Positions 7,989 through 17,167 are shown, counted from the first letter of the stretch. The stretch is DNA of 42,189 nucleotides from Candidatus Desulfovibrio intestinigallinarum (GCA_019114565.1 DXFI01000122.1:1-42189); one strand, 5' to 3'. A program made the numbers and translations. Notes: generated from the sequence alone by a model not told the origin.

Positions 7989-8416
7989 GAGACCTCCACG
8001 ACGCTGACAAGATTGCCGTTGGGAACAAAGGAAGGCACGGGAACGGGATGCGGGCCGGTCGCAGGCGCAAGTCGCCCGCCGTAGGCCAGTCCGATGGCAA
8101 AGCTCCCCCGGAAGAGCCGGCGCACGGCTTCCGCTTCCTCCGGCGAGGCTTCGCCGTAGACGTAGCAGCAGCCGTCCAGCATGCGGGCATGCCAGGTCCG
8201 CGCCATGCGCCAGCTTTCCGGGAGACTGAGAGACGCGAGCGGTATGTCCCCGCTGTAGCCCTTGTGCGCGAAGGCGAACTGGAAGGCCGCGTTGCGATAG
8301 ACGGCATAGTTTGTCGCGACGCTCTCGTGAGAGACTTCCTGAACGTCTCGGTTTGCCGGAATCCTGAGCAGGGCCATGACCCCGATAAGGACGGCAAGCA
8401 CGGCAAGGGCTTTCAT
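7985..8416 (-). CDS. pilM: PilM, type IVB pilus accessory protein
   Basis: 143 aa, matching R64 PilM in length (about 145). It has an N-terminal hydrophobic anchor (residues 2-18), then a small soluble domain with NYAVYRNAAFQFAF and a C-terminal PSFVPNGNLVSVVEV. PilM is required for thin-pilus biogenesis and probably sits on the periplasmic face of the inner membrane; its exact job is not known. Here it lies between pilS and pilV, a different order from R64 (pilL-M-N). It overlaps pilV (ATGA) and follows pilS by 7 bp. Confidence 0.78.
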   Translation of the reverse strand: MKALAVLAVLIGVMALLRIPANRDVQEVSHESVATNYAVYRNAAFQFAFAHKGYSGDIPLASLSLPESWRMARTWHARMLDGCCYVYGEASPEEAEAVRRLFRGSFAIGLAYGGRLAPATGPHPVPVPSFVPNGNLVSVVEVS

Positions 8417-8423
8417 GGGGGAG

Positions 8424-8894
8424 CTACCTCACGGTATAGGTGACGGTGTTGGTTTCGCCGCAGGCATTGGCGATGGCGGCCACGTCCTCGAAGTCGAGTT
8501 CCGCGCCGTTGACGGCAATGCTTTCCCAGGCGTCGCCCTGGAAGCGGGCGAGCTGCGTGCATTCGGACTGCGGGATGTTGGTCAGCTCGATGCTGAAGGT
8601 GCCGTTGCTGGCATCGCCGGAGAGCGTAATATCGCCGCCCCAGGCGTTCTTGAGCGAGTTGTCCGAGATGAAGGATTGCGGCACGAGACCGGCGTTGATA
8701 GCGACATCGTTGGAAAGATCGGCATAGCTCGATCCCGTGAAGAACTTCTGCACTTCCATGCGCAGAACGACGAGATTTTCCTGCGTGGTGCCGATGTTGA
8801 TTTTGCTGTAGGCGGAGTTGATGCCTATGGCAGCCGCGCCAATGATGAGCAGACCGATGAGCAGTCGGCCTATAATCGGGCCAAGTTCACCCAT
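8424..8894 (-). CDS. pilS: PilS, major thin-pilus pilin
   Basis: 156 aa with an N-terminal hydrophobic helix (residues about 9-27) followed by an amphipathic region, and two pairs of Cys in the C-terminal half (SECTQ and NACGET), as expected for a type IVB pilin with a disulphide loop. The ATG has GGGGG in front and shares one base with the pilR stop (TAATG). The N-terminus is MGELGPIIG: no basic leader, and Gly2 or Gly5 as the only candidate processing sites. The frame is closed upstream by a TGA with no other start codon, so a longer leader is excluded. Pilin identity rests on size, helix, Cys pattern and position after pilR. Confidence 0.83.
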   Translation of the reverse strand: MGELGPIIGRLLIGLLIIGAAAIGINSAYSKINIGTTQENLVVLRMEVQKFFTGSSYADLSNDVAINAGLVPQSFISDNSLKNAWGGDITLSGDASNGTFSIELTNIPQSECTQLARFQGDAWESIAVNGAELDFEDVAAIANACGETNTVTYTVR

Positions 8895-9955
8895 TACAAA
8901 CCCCCAAACTGGTTTTCAAACCCAGCGCTCGCCAGTGTAACCAACACAAGCTGTCCGATGACGAGCATATCCGCGACAGCCGCAATGCGCCGAGCATGCT
9001 TTTTGACAAGCTCAACGCCATCCTCAATCCAGGCATCGGCCAGCTCCGCCATGCGGGACTGAAAACCGGGCATCTTTGCATAGACCTGCAACTCTTCCAC
9101 AATCTCCTTACTGGGGAAGAGCATCCCGGAATTTTTGAGAGCCGTGCCAAAATCTTCTCCATGCCGCGAATGACACAGAATTGAGACAACGATTTCCCGC
9201 AGGTAAGGCGTAGAAGTTTCACCGGTCATGCTTTCCAGTATCTGGACAAGCTGATGCCCGGCCTGCGCCCGCGTGGCTATGGTGTAGAGCCAGACCGTCC
9301 CGACGGTCAGGCGATATATGCTCCAGGGCAGGCAGCGGTCTGCAATGCGTCGCCCCTTGCCCGTCCAGCGAGGAAAGGAAAGCACCGTAATCACTGCGAC
9401 TACCAGCAGCATAACGCCCGACCCAATCCCTGCGGGAGAAACCAGAAATGTGGAAATGGCGTGCAGAAGCCAGGTCGCGCCGGTGAATGTCGCCGGATTA
9501 AAAACCAGCATGAGCTGAGGCATGATATGCACGGCGACAAAAACAAAGAGCGCAATACAGGCAATCAGGGATATGACAGGGCCGGTCAGGCTGGAACGAA
9601 CGCTTCTACGAATGGTCATCTGTGCGTTGACAACCTTGATGGCCAGTCCGAGTCCTTCCGGCAGCCTGCCTGTGGAAAGGCCGGAGCCGATAAGCATGAT
9701 CTCTTCCTGCGTCGCCAGCCCTTCCAGCGCTACGTCCAGCGTTCTGCCGTCCCCCAGAACGGCCAGAATATGACTGTAGATATGCGCAAGCGGGGATTGG
9801 GCTTCCCTGGCGTGCTGCCGCAACTGGCGCAGGGATTCTTCCAGTCGCATGCCGTTGCACATCTGAGCCTGTAGTTTCTTCCAGGTGCGTATCCGCACAG
9901 CGGGGGTAAAGAAGAACTTTGCCTGAAGGCGTAGCGTCGGAGAAAGGTCAGGCAT
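8894..9955 (-). CDS. pilR: PilR, inner-membrane platform protein (GspF family)
   Basis: 353 aa from the ATG at 9955, chosen because GGGAGGTGGGCGCA lies right before it and it overlaps the pilQ stop by only 8 bp; the ORF-track start 40 codons upstream lies deep in pilQ. Two GspF-like halves are visible, each with a soluble helical part and membrane helices (about residues 130-150, 165-200 and the C-terminal 325-350). The platform protein anchors the ATPase PilQ and couples it to pilin insertion or extraction. Confidence 0.88.
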   Translation of the reverse strand: MPDLSPTLRLQAKFFFTPAVRIRTWKKLQAQMCNGMRLEESLRQLRQHAREAQSPLAHIYSHILAVLGDGRTLDVALEGLATQEEIMLIGSGLSTGRLPEGLGLAIKVVNAQMTIRRSVRSSLTGPVISLIACIALFVFVAVHIMPQLMLVFNPATFTGATWLLHAISTFLVSPAGIGSGVMLLVVAVITVLSFPRWTGKGRRIADRCLPWSIYRLTVGTVWLYTIATRAQAGHQLVQILESMTGETSTPYLREIVVSILCHSRHGEDFGTALKNSGMLFPSKEIVEELQVYAKMPGFQSRMAELADAWIEDGVELVKKHARRIAAVADMLVIGQLVLVTLASAGFENQFGGL

Positions 9956-11606
9956 TGCGCCCACCTCCCGCTTTTCTGGAACGGTTGCGGTCAAGATCGT
10001 AGTCCAGGGGCATGGAAAGCTGATCTTCCGTGGTAACGGGGTCGAGGATGCCGGACACAAGCAGATGTCTTGCATGCTCGAAGTATGTCATCCCGTGCAG
10101 CTCGTCGCGCCAGTAGATGCGCGCGCCTTCAAGATCGCCTTCCCGCATGAGTGCGAGCAGGGCCGAATCGACGACCACGATTTCAGCGACGACCGTCTGT
10201 CGCAAAAGTCCGGGCTGACCGCTTGCACGACAATGCTCGCAGCCTTCAGGATTGCGCAAAAACACCCCGTCATGCCGGGCGTCGCCGTAGATAAGCTCCG
10301 GCGGCAGACAGCGTTCGAGGCGCGCTCCCACATCGCGAGGCAGCTCGTCTCTGTTTTCCCTTACGGGCCGCTTGCAGTGCGGGCAGAGCTTTGCCACAAG
10401 ACGCTGATACTCCATGCCGGAAAGCACGGTAGGATCGCAGAGTGTGCGCAGCGGTTCGTGCATGTGGCCACGCAGCATGACTTCAAGGCGCGTCAGAATG
10501 CCGAAGGCGTCCGAGGCATGGATGGTCGCCCAGACGGCGTGGCCGGACTGCGCGACTTCGATGGCTGCCATTGCGGCATCGGCATAGCGGATTTCCCCGA
10601 TCATCACGGTGTCCGGGTCGTCGCGGTTGGTGCCGGCGATGGCCAGCGTATAGGCCGAGAGACCGCCGGTTCGCTGCTGATCCAGCTTGGAGTTGACGCG
10701 GATCTGATGCATGCCCGGAATGGGCTTTTCCGGCGGGTCTTCCACGGAAATGAAATTGTCGCCGGGCCGCTCCTGAATGAGCGCCTCCATCGTGTGCGCC
10801 AGCGCCGTGGACTTGCCCGATCCCGTGCAGCCGGAGATCAGCGTCATGCCGTTGCGGTTCGCGAGCGCGCGAAAAAGCGCCGTCTGCGCATGGCCGGGCC
10901 GCTCTTTGCCCGTCTCGTCCACCAGAACAACGTCGCTGCCGGTGAAGCCCAGCTTGCCCAGGCGCTCTTCCAGCGAGCCTGAAGCCCCGGAGGTATCGTG
11001 AATGAGGCGCAGCGCCATGAACGTGCCGTACCCGTTTTCGCCGTTGACGCATTCGACGGGTTCCGAATGGATGCGCACGGAATGCACGCCCTGCGGCAGA
11101 AAGTCCCGGTTGGCGATACGTCCGTCGAGCGGCGAAATCACGTCGAACGTCGGGGAGTCCTGGGCCGATCCCAGATGCTCGTAGATGATGCGGATCAGAC
11201 GCCTTCCCGTGTCGCCGCCAAGCTCCATGTCGTCGACGAGCATGCCGAGAATGCGGAAGCGCGTCTTGCAGAACGTTCCCGAATCCACGACATGGATGTC
11301 CGAGGCTCCCTGCGCGTGCGCACGTGCGATGAGGTCGATGGCCATCTGCTGGATGTCCGTGTCGCCGAGACCGGTGCGCGAGGCAAAGCGGGCGTAGTTG
11401 GCGTCAAAGTCCCCCGGAGGGACAAAATTCACGCCGGTAACGCCAAGTCTTGCCATGTCCACGACAAGGCTCACGAGAGCCGGTTCGCCCCGCACGTCCT
11501 CGGAAATGAAAAGCTCGTCGTCAACGAGCGCCGTGCGGAAACGCGCGGCGTCCGGCAGTCTGTGCAAAAGCGCTATGCGCTCCTGGAAAGTGTCCATATC
11601 AGGCAT
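9948..11606 (-). CDS. pilQ: PilQ, pilus assembly ATPase (GspE/VirB11 superfamily)
   Basis: 552 aa. ASDIHVVDSG near residue 101 is the GspE-type domain start; Walker A SGCTGSGKST is at about 258-267; MIGEIRYADAA is the Walker B region; GHAVWATIHASDAF is the conserved His box. A tetracysteine zinc site follows (CPHC ... CEHC). It powers pilus assembly and differs from TrbB in this same locus, which serves the transfer channel. The ATG has AGGAGTAGGTC in front and lies 3 bp after pilP. Confidence 0.93.
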   Translation of the reverse strand: MPDMDTFQERIALLHRLPDAARFRTALVDDELFISEDVRGEPALVSLVVDMARLGVTGVNFVPPGDFDANYARFASRTGLGDTDIQQMAIDLIARAHAQGASDIHVVDSGTFCKTRFRILGMLVDDMELGGDTGRRLIRIIYEHLGSAQDSPTFDVISPLDGRIANRDFLPQGVHSVRIHSEPVECVNGENGYGTFMALRLIHDTSGASGSLEERLGKLGFTGSDVVLVDETGKERPGHAQTALFRALANRNGMTLISGCTGSGKSTALAHTMEALIQERPGDNFISVEDPPEKPIPGMHQIRVNSKLDQQRTGGLSAYTLAIAGTNRDDPDTVMIGEIRYADAAMAAIEVAQSGHAVWATIHASDAFGILTRLEVMLRGHMHEPLRTLCDPTVLSGMEYQRLVAKLCPHCKRPVRENRDELPRDVGARLERCLPPELIYGDARHDGVFLRNPEGCEHCRASGQPGLLRQTVVAEIVVVDSALLALMREGDLEGARIYWRDELHGMTYFEHARHLLVSGILDPVTTEDQLSMPLDYDLDRNRSRKAGGGRNA

Positions 11607-11609
11607 GAC

Positions 11610-12275
11610 CTACTCCTGCTCAAAGGGAATGCGTGTCAGCGCGCCGCTTTTGCGCACGCTGACGCCCTTGCGGGACACGACGAGCACGCCGCCGTTGAAG
11701 CGTTCCCCGTTTTTAACGGTGACAACACGTCCGTCGGAGGTGCGGATATCCGCGGAAAGCCTGCCGTCCACGCCCTGCACGGACACCACGGACGGCCCGG
11801 AACGCCGTTTTGGCTTTTCCTTTTCCGCATCGTCCAGGGGCGGCAGTTTGATGGTCGCCTGCGGCGCGGGCTGCGGTTGCGGTACGGGCGTCGCGACGAT
11901 GGGCTGCTGCGCTTCGGCAAGCCGCCTGCGCAGATCGGCAATTTCCGCTTCCTGCTGAAGCACCCGCTTGACGCCCCGCAGGCGAGACAGATCGCCAAGC
12001 GTCGTGTCCGATGCCGCCGGAGCGGGCAAGACCGGCGGCTTTGGAGGTTCCGTCTTTTTTTCCGCGTCGGCCCTGCGCGTTCCGATGGTTGGCAGAAGAA
12101 CCTCTCCCGGTGCCCCGGTCGGCTGAGCCTTTTTCGCCATGACCGGGCGCGGGCGCGGAGCGGGCGCGTCCTTCTGGTTCATGAAGAACCAGCCCGCGAC
12201 CCCGGCGACGCAGAGCGCCGAAAAGCCGCCGACAATCAGCGCGGCCTGCTTTTTAGAGAGCTTTTTAGCGTGCAT
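11610..12275 (-). CDS. pilP: PilP, pilus biogenesis protein
   Basis: 221 aa: a short cytoplasmic basic segment, one membrane helix (residues about 11-31), a Pro-rich linker, a coiled-coil-like part (QQEAEIADLRRRLAEAQQ), and a C-terminal beta domain with VQGVDGRLSADI and KNGERFNGGVLV, typical of R64 PilP. It is thought to help link the inner-membrane complex with the secretin PilN. It overlaps the pilO 3' end by 11 bp and has GGGGATG as ribosome site. Confidence 0.85.
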   Translation of the reverse strand: MHAKKLSKKQAALIVGGFSALCVAGVAGWFFMNQKDAPAPRPRPVMAKKAQPTGAPGEVLLPTIGTRRADAEKKTEPPKPPVLPAPAASDTTLGDLSRLRGVKRVLQQEAEIADLRRRLAEAQQPIVATPVPQPQPAPQATIKLPPLDDAEKEKPKRRSGPSVVSVQGVDGRLSADIRTSDGRVVTVKNGERFNGGVLVVSRKGVSVRKSGALTRIPFEQE

Positions 12276-13557
12276 GTATCATCCCCTTCACCGTCCAGCC
12301 GTCGCGGAACGTGATGTCCGAAATCGTGAGTCCAGGAATGGCGGAAAGCGTCTCGAAAAATCCCGACGCATCCCCCGTGACGCCCATGAGGATGTCCGGC
12401 ACGTCGGCGATTTCAAAGGCGCCGACCTGCCAAGGAGCGGTGATCGCCACCTTGTCGACGGTCTTTGAGGCCGGTTTCTTAAAGGACAGCTTGAGCCTTG
12501 TGTTCGTTGTCTGCGCAAGCTCGTAGAGCAGCGCCGACGCCTTTTCCACGGAGAGCAAAGCCCTGTGATCCGTCCCCGGCCCGTCGGGACGCGGCGAAAG
12601 CGCGATGTCCCGCGCCTTGCGCGTTGACTGCGCGAGCCGGGCGTTCTTCCTGTCCAGCGCGCCGTTGTCCGGCGGCGCGATGAAGCTGCCCCCGTCGGCA
12701 TGCCGCCATTGCAGCCCGACGTTTTTTCCGTTGCAGGACGCCTGCTCCAGCATCCAGCCCTGGGAAGAAAGCGGCACGTCCATCATGGCCGGAAGGCACT
12801 GGCGCGCGGCGTCTGCGGCCAGCGGCGCCTTCTGCCAGGCCATGTCGAAAAACTTTTCCGGGTGCTCCTTCAAATCCTTCTGGCGTTGCAGTTTCGCTTC
12901 ACGCGCGATTCTGGCGGCCTCGTAGGCCGCATGCCGCGCGTATCTGTCCCACGCGGCAAGGGAGCCGCCCACAATGGCCGCGAGAACCAGCGCGGCAATC
13001 CCGCGCTGGGCTGTTGTGCGGGAAATCGCCAGATTGAGGTTATGCAGACGGCCCAAATCTCGCAGCCAGACATCCGCCGGACGCAGACGGCATCGCTCCG
13101 AAAGAAAACGCGCGCTTTCTTCCGGGGACTCGCAAATCGTGCGCTCCTTCAGGCCGGACACCGAGTGCATGAGCCGCAGCATGCTCATGGCCTCTTCCTC
13201 GGAGGCGCAGGCAAGATCGCCGCGCTCCGGAATCACGCCGTCCACGCGGCAGTAGAGCCACCAGATGCGCTTTCCGCCCGCCGTCTTGAGAGGGAAAAGC
13301 CCCAGAAAGGACGGCGGCACGTCAAGGCACGCGCAAAGTGCGCGGGCACAACTCCAGCGCTTCCAATGTCCGTCCGAAGCGCCGAAGCCGCTTTGTGACA
13401 GTCCGTTACGGCTCCCGGTGCGGGCCTGTACGTCAAAGGACACGTCACGCTTGTGAGCTTCGGAAAGCAGCGCCTTACGGCCTGGATGACGTCTGGCGGG
13501 CGGCGCCCAGACAAGCCCCACGGCAAAGACGGCATGGTGCAGATCGACGAGATTCAT
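12265..13557 (-). CDS. pilO: PilO (PilO2 family), inner-membrane pilus protein
   Basis: 430 aa. An N-terminal cytoplasmic part of about 165 residues (with WSCARALCACLDVPP), one membrane helix near residues 195-213 (AALVLAAIVGGSLAAW), and a periplasmic domain with LKLSFKKP and TISDITFRDGWTVKG near the end. This layout matches R64 PilO, an inner-membrane assembly protein. GGAGG lies 8 bases before the ATG, 3 bp after pilN. The non-membrane part is Arg- and Ala-rich like the host's GC-rich genes. Confidence 0.85.
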   Translation of the reverse strand: MNLVDLHHAVFAVGLVWAPPARRHPGRKALLSEAHKRDVSFDVQARTGSRNGLSQSGFGASDGHWKRWSCARALCACLDVPPSFLGLFPLKTAGGKRIWWLYCRVDGVIPERGDLACASEEEAMSMLRLMHSVSGLKERTICESPEESARFLSERCRLRPADVWLRDLGRLHNLNLAISRTTAQRGIAALVLAAIVGGSLAAWDRYARHAAYEAARIAREAKLQRQKDLKEHPEKFFDMAWQKAPLAADAARQCLPAMMDVPLSSQGWMLEQASCNGKNVGLQWRHADGGSFIAPPDNGALDRKNARLAQSTRKARDIALSPRPDGPGTDHRALLSVEKASALLYELAQTTNTRLKLSFKKPASKTVDKVAITAPWQVGAFEIADVPDILMGVTGDASGFFETLSAIPGLTISDITFRDGWTVKGMIHAR

Positions 13558-13560
13558 TCA

Positions 13561-15120
13561 CTAATCCTCCGTGCCGCCCCCGGCGGCTTCAACGGAGATA
13601 GTGACGACCAGCAGCGTCTTGCCGTAGTCCGCCGAACGCCCCAAGTTGAAAAGCCCGAGGTTTTTCGCAAGAGACTGCGTTTCGTCCTGGAAACCAGCCA
13701 GCACGAGCGTCTGCCCCAGCTGCATCTGAGAGCGCTGCGAAAACGCCCGCGTGCTGGTCTTCGGCAGCTGAATACTCAGATCCTTCGTCGAAAACTCCGT
13801 GAGCTCGTCCAGCGTGGAGAGATTGAGATTGTACTGAAGTACGACGCGACGGCGATCAAGGATGTGTGGGATGATGGTCGCCGTGAAACCCGTGGTCACT
13901 TCGCCCGGTGTCAGCTCCGTGGTCTGCCCGTAATCGGATTGCGACGCGGAAGAGCCGGCCAGATAGGCCGTGCGCTGAATAGCCTGAATGGGTACCGGCT
14001 GATTGCTCATGACAAGACCGCCTCCGGACGTGACCTGTACGGCGTCGCCCCATTGCTTGAGCGCCTTCAGAACGCCCCCGGAATCCTTGAGCTTGCCGGA
14101 AACAATCGTGGCCGAGGCAGAATTGGAGCTCCCCAGATTGGAAAGGCTGCCCGCCACGATGCTCACGTCGTTGTTTGCAAAAATACCCTGCAAATTCAGG
14201 CCGGCCTCGTTTTCATCCGACACCTCCAGCGCCCAAACGCCGACGGAGACGGCTACCTGCCGCGACAGACGCCGGTTGGTATCCGAGATGTAGCGGCCGA
14301 TCTGGCGCACGTTTTCCGCAAAGTCCCGAACCGTGAGCGTCCCGGCGGCCTGATTGCCGACCACGGCCCCTTCGCCCGAAAGCAGGGCTTTGACGACCTT
14401 TTCCGTATCGCTCCAGACATCGAAGCGGTAGTTGACGTTGTTGCTTTGCGCGGTCTGGCTGGACGTGTCCGCCGTGACCACCGTCGCGTTGACGCCGCTC
14501 CCGCCGATGCCGGAGTTGGAGCTCTGCCGGCTTTTGTTGGTGATCTGGCTGTCGTACTCCACGGAACCCGGCGCGGACAACAGGGTGAACGTGCGCACCA
14601 TGAAGCGCGTGAACGTCACCGTGTTGCTTGCGGCGTCGTAGTCCCAGCCGTAGCCGCTGGACACGGCAATATGGTCAAGCAGGCCGCGCAGCGTGCCTTC
14701 GTAGGAAATGTCCACCGTCTGCAAGGGGCCGACGGAAGGGAGCAGAAGCGAAAGCTCCGGGTCTTCCGGCGCCCGCGTCGCGGGCCTGGCGTCCTTCAGC
14801 GGCGCGGGCTCCGCGCCGATACGCACGGAAACCGGCGTAAGTTCCGTCAGGGTGGAGACAATCTGTCCGAGCGTCCCCCGCTGGCGCAGCGTCACGTTGA
14901 CGGCGAGCGCCGCTTCCGAACGATCGGATTCCTTCAGCGGCACGACGTGCGCGCCCACGTAGGAATCCGCCGAAACTTCGACCGCCCGCGAGCGCGCGAG
15001 CGCCGAAAAGTCCTTCCCCTTCGCCTCTATGGCGTCCCTGTCCGGAGCGCCGCTGTGCGCGCAGCCGAACGACAGCGCCCCAATCTGCAACGCCGCTATA
15101 ATGCGGTGCATGCGTGTCAT
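13561..15120 (-). CDS. pilN: PilN, outer-membrane secretin lipoprotein
   Basis: 519 aa from the ATG at 15120, chosen because it overlaps the preceding ORF stop as ATGA and has AGGGGA in front. N-terminal signal peptide ending LSFG-C, a lipobox-like site with unusual spacing residues. The central part carries a secretin N-type fold (TLTELTPVSVRIG, then GTLRGLLDHIAVSSGY) and a Ser/Asn-rich linker; the C-terminal third is the secretin core (VVLQYNLNLSTLDEL, then RSQMQLGQTLVLAGF). It forms the outer-membrane ring through which the thin pilus passes. Confidence 0.9.
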   Translation of the reverse strand: MTRMHRIIAALQIGALSFGCAHSGAPDRDAIEAKGKDFSALARSRAVEVSADSYVGAHVVPLKESDRSEAALAVNVTLRQRGTLGQIVSTLTELTPVSVRIGAEPAPLKDARPATRAPEDPELSLLLPSVGPLQTVDISYEGTLRGLLDHIAVSSGYGWDYDAASNTVTFTRFMVRTFTLLSAPGSVEYDSQITNKSRQSSNSGIGGSGVNATVVTADTSSQTAQSNNVNYRFDVWSDTEKVVKALLSGEGAVVGNQAAGTLTVRDFAENVRQIGRYISDTNRRLSRQVAVSVGVWALEVSDENEAGLNLQGIFANNDVSIVAGSLSNLGSSNSASATIVSGKLKDSGGVLKALKQWGDAVQVTSGGGLVMSNQPVPIQAIQRTAYLAGSSASQSDYGQTTELTPGEVTTGFTATIIPHILDRRRVVLQYNLNLSTLDELTEFSTKDLSIQLPKTSTRAFSQRSQMQLGQTLVLAGFQDETQSLAKNLGLFNLGRSADYGKTLLVVTISVEAAGGGTED

Positions 15121-15503
15121 GCGTTTTCCCCTGTATTCTGTCCTGGCCTTACCTGACGGCAGACGACGCGCACGCCGGGCCGGCAGGTTTCCAGAGTGCA
15201 CGGCCTGCCGTCATGCTTTCCGAAAAGGCAGGCCACGGCCTCCTGATAGTCCTCGTTGCGCCGTTGCCGCACACTGTCGCCATCTTCCGGAACCTGTCCG
15301 CCGGCAAGATGCAGCAGCCGGATCAAGGTCGCGTCCGTCTCCTTGAAAAACCTGATGAGCAGGGGATTATCCCGCAGAAAGTGCGGCTCCCGCGAGCGCA
15401 GGATGCGGAACAATCTGCGACCTTCGGCAACCCTGCGGCCAATCTCGTGCCGGAGCTCTTCCCCTCGCAATTCTTCAACCAGCGCTTCAACTGTGGCAGT
15501 CAT
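15117..15503 (-). CDS. Hypothetical protein between pilL and pilN
   Basis: 128 aa from the ATG at 15503, which has GGAG 8 bases upstream; the ORF track starts 33 codons earlier without a ribosome site. It is soluble, Arg- and Glu-rich, with a helical N-terminal half (LVEELRGEELRHEIGRR) and three Cys near the C-terminus. It overlaps pilN by 4 bp (ATGA), so it is translated with it. In R64 pilM stands here; this protein has no membrane anchor and does not resemble PilM. Function unknown. Confidence 0.6.
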   Translation of the reverse strand: MTATVEALVEELRGEELRHEIGRRVAEGRRLFRILRSREPHFLRDNPLLIRFFKETDATLIRLLHLAGGQVPEDGDSVRQRRNEDYQEAVACLFGKHDGRPCTLETCRPGVRVVCRQVRPGQNTGENA

Positions 15504-15650
15504 GGCCGAAACTCCGTCATCTTTTTCGTGCGTCTCCATCCATGCGCCACAAGAAAAGCAGCAGAAGAAATGGTAGCCACGCACTTTCGACAAAGGCCCC
15601 ACACCCTTCGCTCACAAGGAAATTCACCAATGAGCTAAAATAGCCTTCCA

Positions 15651-16868
15651 CTAATGCTCCGAAACGACCACGGTCTTATTGCCCTCGTAGACCGTGACGC
15701 GCAGGGCGTGTCCGTTGGCGGCCAGAGCCGCGAAGAAGTTCCGCACGGCCTCGATGTAGGTTCCGTGGAACATGGCGCGCGACTCCATCATGTAGTCGTT
15801 GGCGCTCTCCCAGATGAGATGATAGCCGGCCACCGTGGCCCAGCCCTCCATCTGTTCGCGCAGCGACATTCCCTTCTGGATTTCCCAGGGAAAGCCCGGA
15901 GCCGAAATCGGCGGCAGCTCCGCTTCGGGGAGCGCCGTCGTTGTCACAAGAGGTTGTGTCATCGGAGCAACCGGCGCAGCCGTGGCAACAGGCACAGCGG
16001 GCGGCGTCAGCGCGGGCGATATCTGTGTTTTGGTGGGAAGAGTCGATGCCGCGGGCACGCTCTTCTTTGCCAGACGTTCCTCCTGCTGAACTTCCGCAGC
16101 TTTCGGCGGCACGGGCACATCCGGCCCGGCCACAATGGTTCCCGCCGGAGGTTCCGAGAGGTAGACCAGCGTCCCTTTCGGCAGCGTTGCGAGCTTGCCG
16201 ACGCCGTTCCAGCGACAGAACTTGTCCACATTGACGCCGGATCGTCTGGCGACGGCGGCAGCCGTCGCCGTTTTACGCACGGGATAGCGTTTGACCGTCG
16301 CAGGCGTGCCGGCGGGCGCAGACTTAGTTTTCAGAGCCGGAGTCTCAGCCCTTGCGGGAGCCGGGTTCACCGGCACAGGGCTTTCCGGGAGCGGGCGGCC
16401 TTCCAGTTCGCGGGAGGGCGCGGGCTTCGCTGGCGGTTCGGTATACGCCGGCGGGGATTCCTCGCCCAGCATGCGGCTTACGGAAAAGACCCTGCCGTCG
16501 CTCATGGAGATTTGCGCATAGCCCACCGCCGGGCCGGAACCTTCCAGCGCGCCCAGGTGATAGCGCACTCCAAGGGACGAACCGCCGTAGTCCGGCGGCA
16601 CAATGGCAAAGCCTTTGAGCCGCAACGCCTTTTCAAAGGCTTCCCCGAACGCGCCGTCCGCGCGCGACAGCGCCAGCGCCGTATGCGCGGGAGCATGCCG
16701 CTCCGCAAGCTGATCCGCCGAGATTTCCGCAAGCGCCCTGGCATCGGCTGCGTGGGCCGCGCTCAGCCCGTCAAGGGACGCACCGGCGTTGCGCGTCGCC
16801 ACACAGCCGGAGGCCATGCCCGCGACAATAAGGGTCAGCGCGCACAGTTTCCTGAATCGTTTTTTCAT
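15651..16868 (-). CDS. pilL: PilL/TcpQ-type lipoprotein with LysM-like segment
   Basis: 405 aa from the ATG at 16868 (AGGAAG in front); the ORF track begins 26 codons upstream in unrelated sequence. Signal peptide ending MASG-C (lipobox). The N-terminal domain includes FEKALRLKGFAIVPPDYGG. Residues about 225-275 (YPVRKTATAAAVARRSGVNV, then WNG and LPKGTLVYL) read like a LysM peptidoglycan-binding module. A long Pro/Ala/Thr-rich linker follows. The C-terminal about 80 residues (MSLREQMEGWATVAGYHLIW) are the TcpQ/PilL C-terminal domain, which helps secretin assembly. Start of the pilus block, 8 bp after trbD. Confidence 0.8.
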   Translation of the reverse strand: MKKRFRKLCALTLIVAGMASGCVATRNAGASLDGLSAAHAADARALAEISADQLAERHAPAHTALALSRADGAFGEAFEKALRLKGFAIVPPDYGGSSLGVRYHLGALEGSGPAVGYAQISMSDGRVFSVSRMLGEESPPAYTEPPAKPAPSRELEGRPLPESPVPVNPAPARAETPALKTKSAPAGTPATVKRYPVRKTATAAAVARRSGVNVDKFCRWNGVGKLATLPKGTLVYLSEPPAGTIVAGPDVPVPPKAAEVQQEERLAKKSVPAASTLPTKTQISPALTPPAVPVATAAPVAPMTQPLVTTTALPEAELPPISAPGFPWEIQKGMSLREQMEGWATVAGYHLIWESANDYMMESRAMFHGTYIEAVRNFFAALAANGHALRVTVYEGNKTVVVSEH

Positions 16869-16876
16869 GATGCTTC

Positions 16877-17167
16877 CTACCTGGAGGCTATGCGGCGCCC
16901 GGAACGGGCGCTGTAAAAAACCTGCTGCCGGACATGGCGCAGCCACACCCTACTCATCATGGGGTCAGCCCTGGCCATGCGGCGCAGCGCCCAGATGACG
17001 CAAAGCCAGAAAACAATCGCCGTGCCTGCGGAAACCAGCGACATACCGCCGATGCCGACAAGCAGCGCGGCCAGCGCCGAGCCGAGCGCAAGCTCACGTT
17101 CCGCGCCCATGACGAGATTTGCGCGGTGCAGCGAAGAATGAATAGGAATCCTGCGCAGCTCCATCAC
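16877..17167 (-). CDS. trbD: TrbD/VirB3-like conjugation protein
   Basis: 96 aa. The sequence RRIPIHSSLHRANLVMGAER followed by a membrane hairpin (about residues 27-62) and MARADPMMSRVWLRH is diagnostic for TrbD/VirB3, an inner-membrane partner of the VirB4 ATPase. The start may be the GTG at 17167 or the ATG at 17164; both overlap the trbC stop. In IncP plasmids trbD is followed directly by trbE; here the whole pil block stands between them. Confidence 0.9.
   Translation of the reverse strand: MMELRRIPIHSSLHRANLVMGAERELALGSALAALLVGIGGMSLVSAGTAIVFWLCVIWALRRMARADPMMSRVWLRHVRQQVFYSARSGRRIASR

Noticed and set aside
13453-15156. 567-aa plus-strand ORF
   Set aside because: Antisense frame of pilN.
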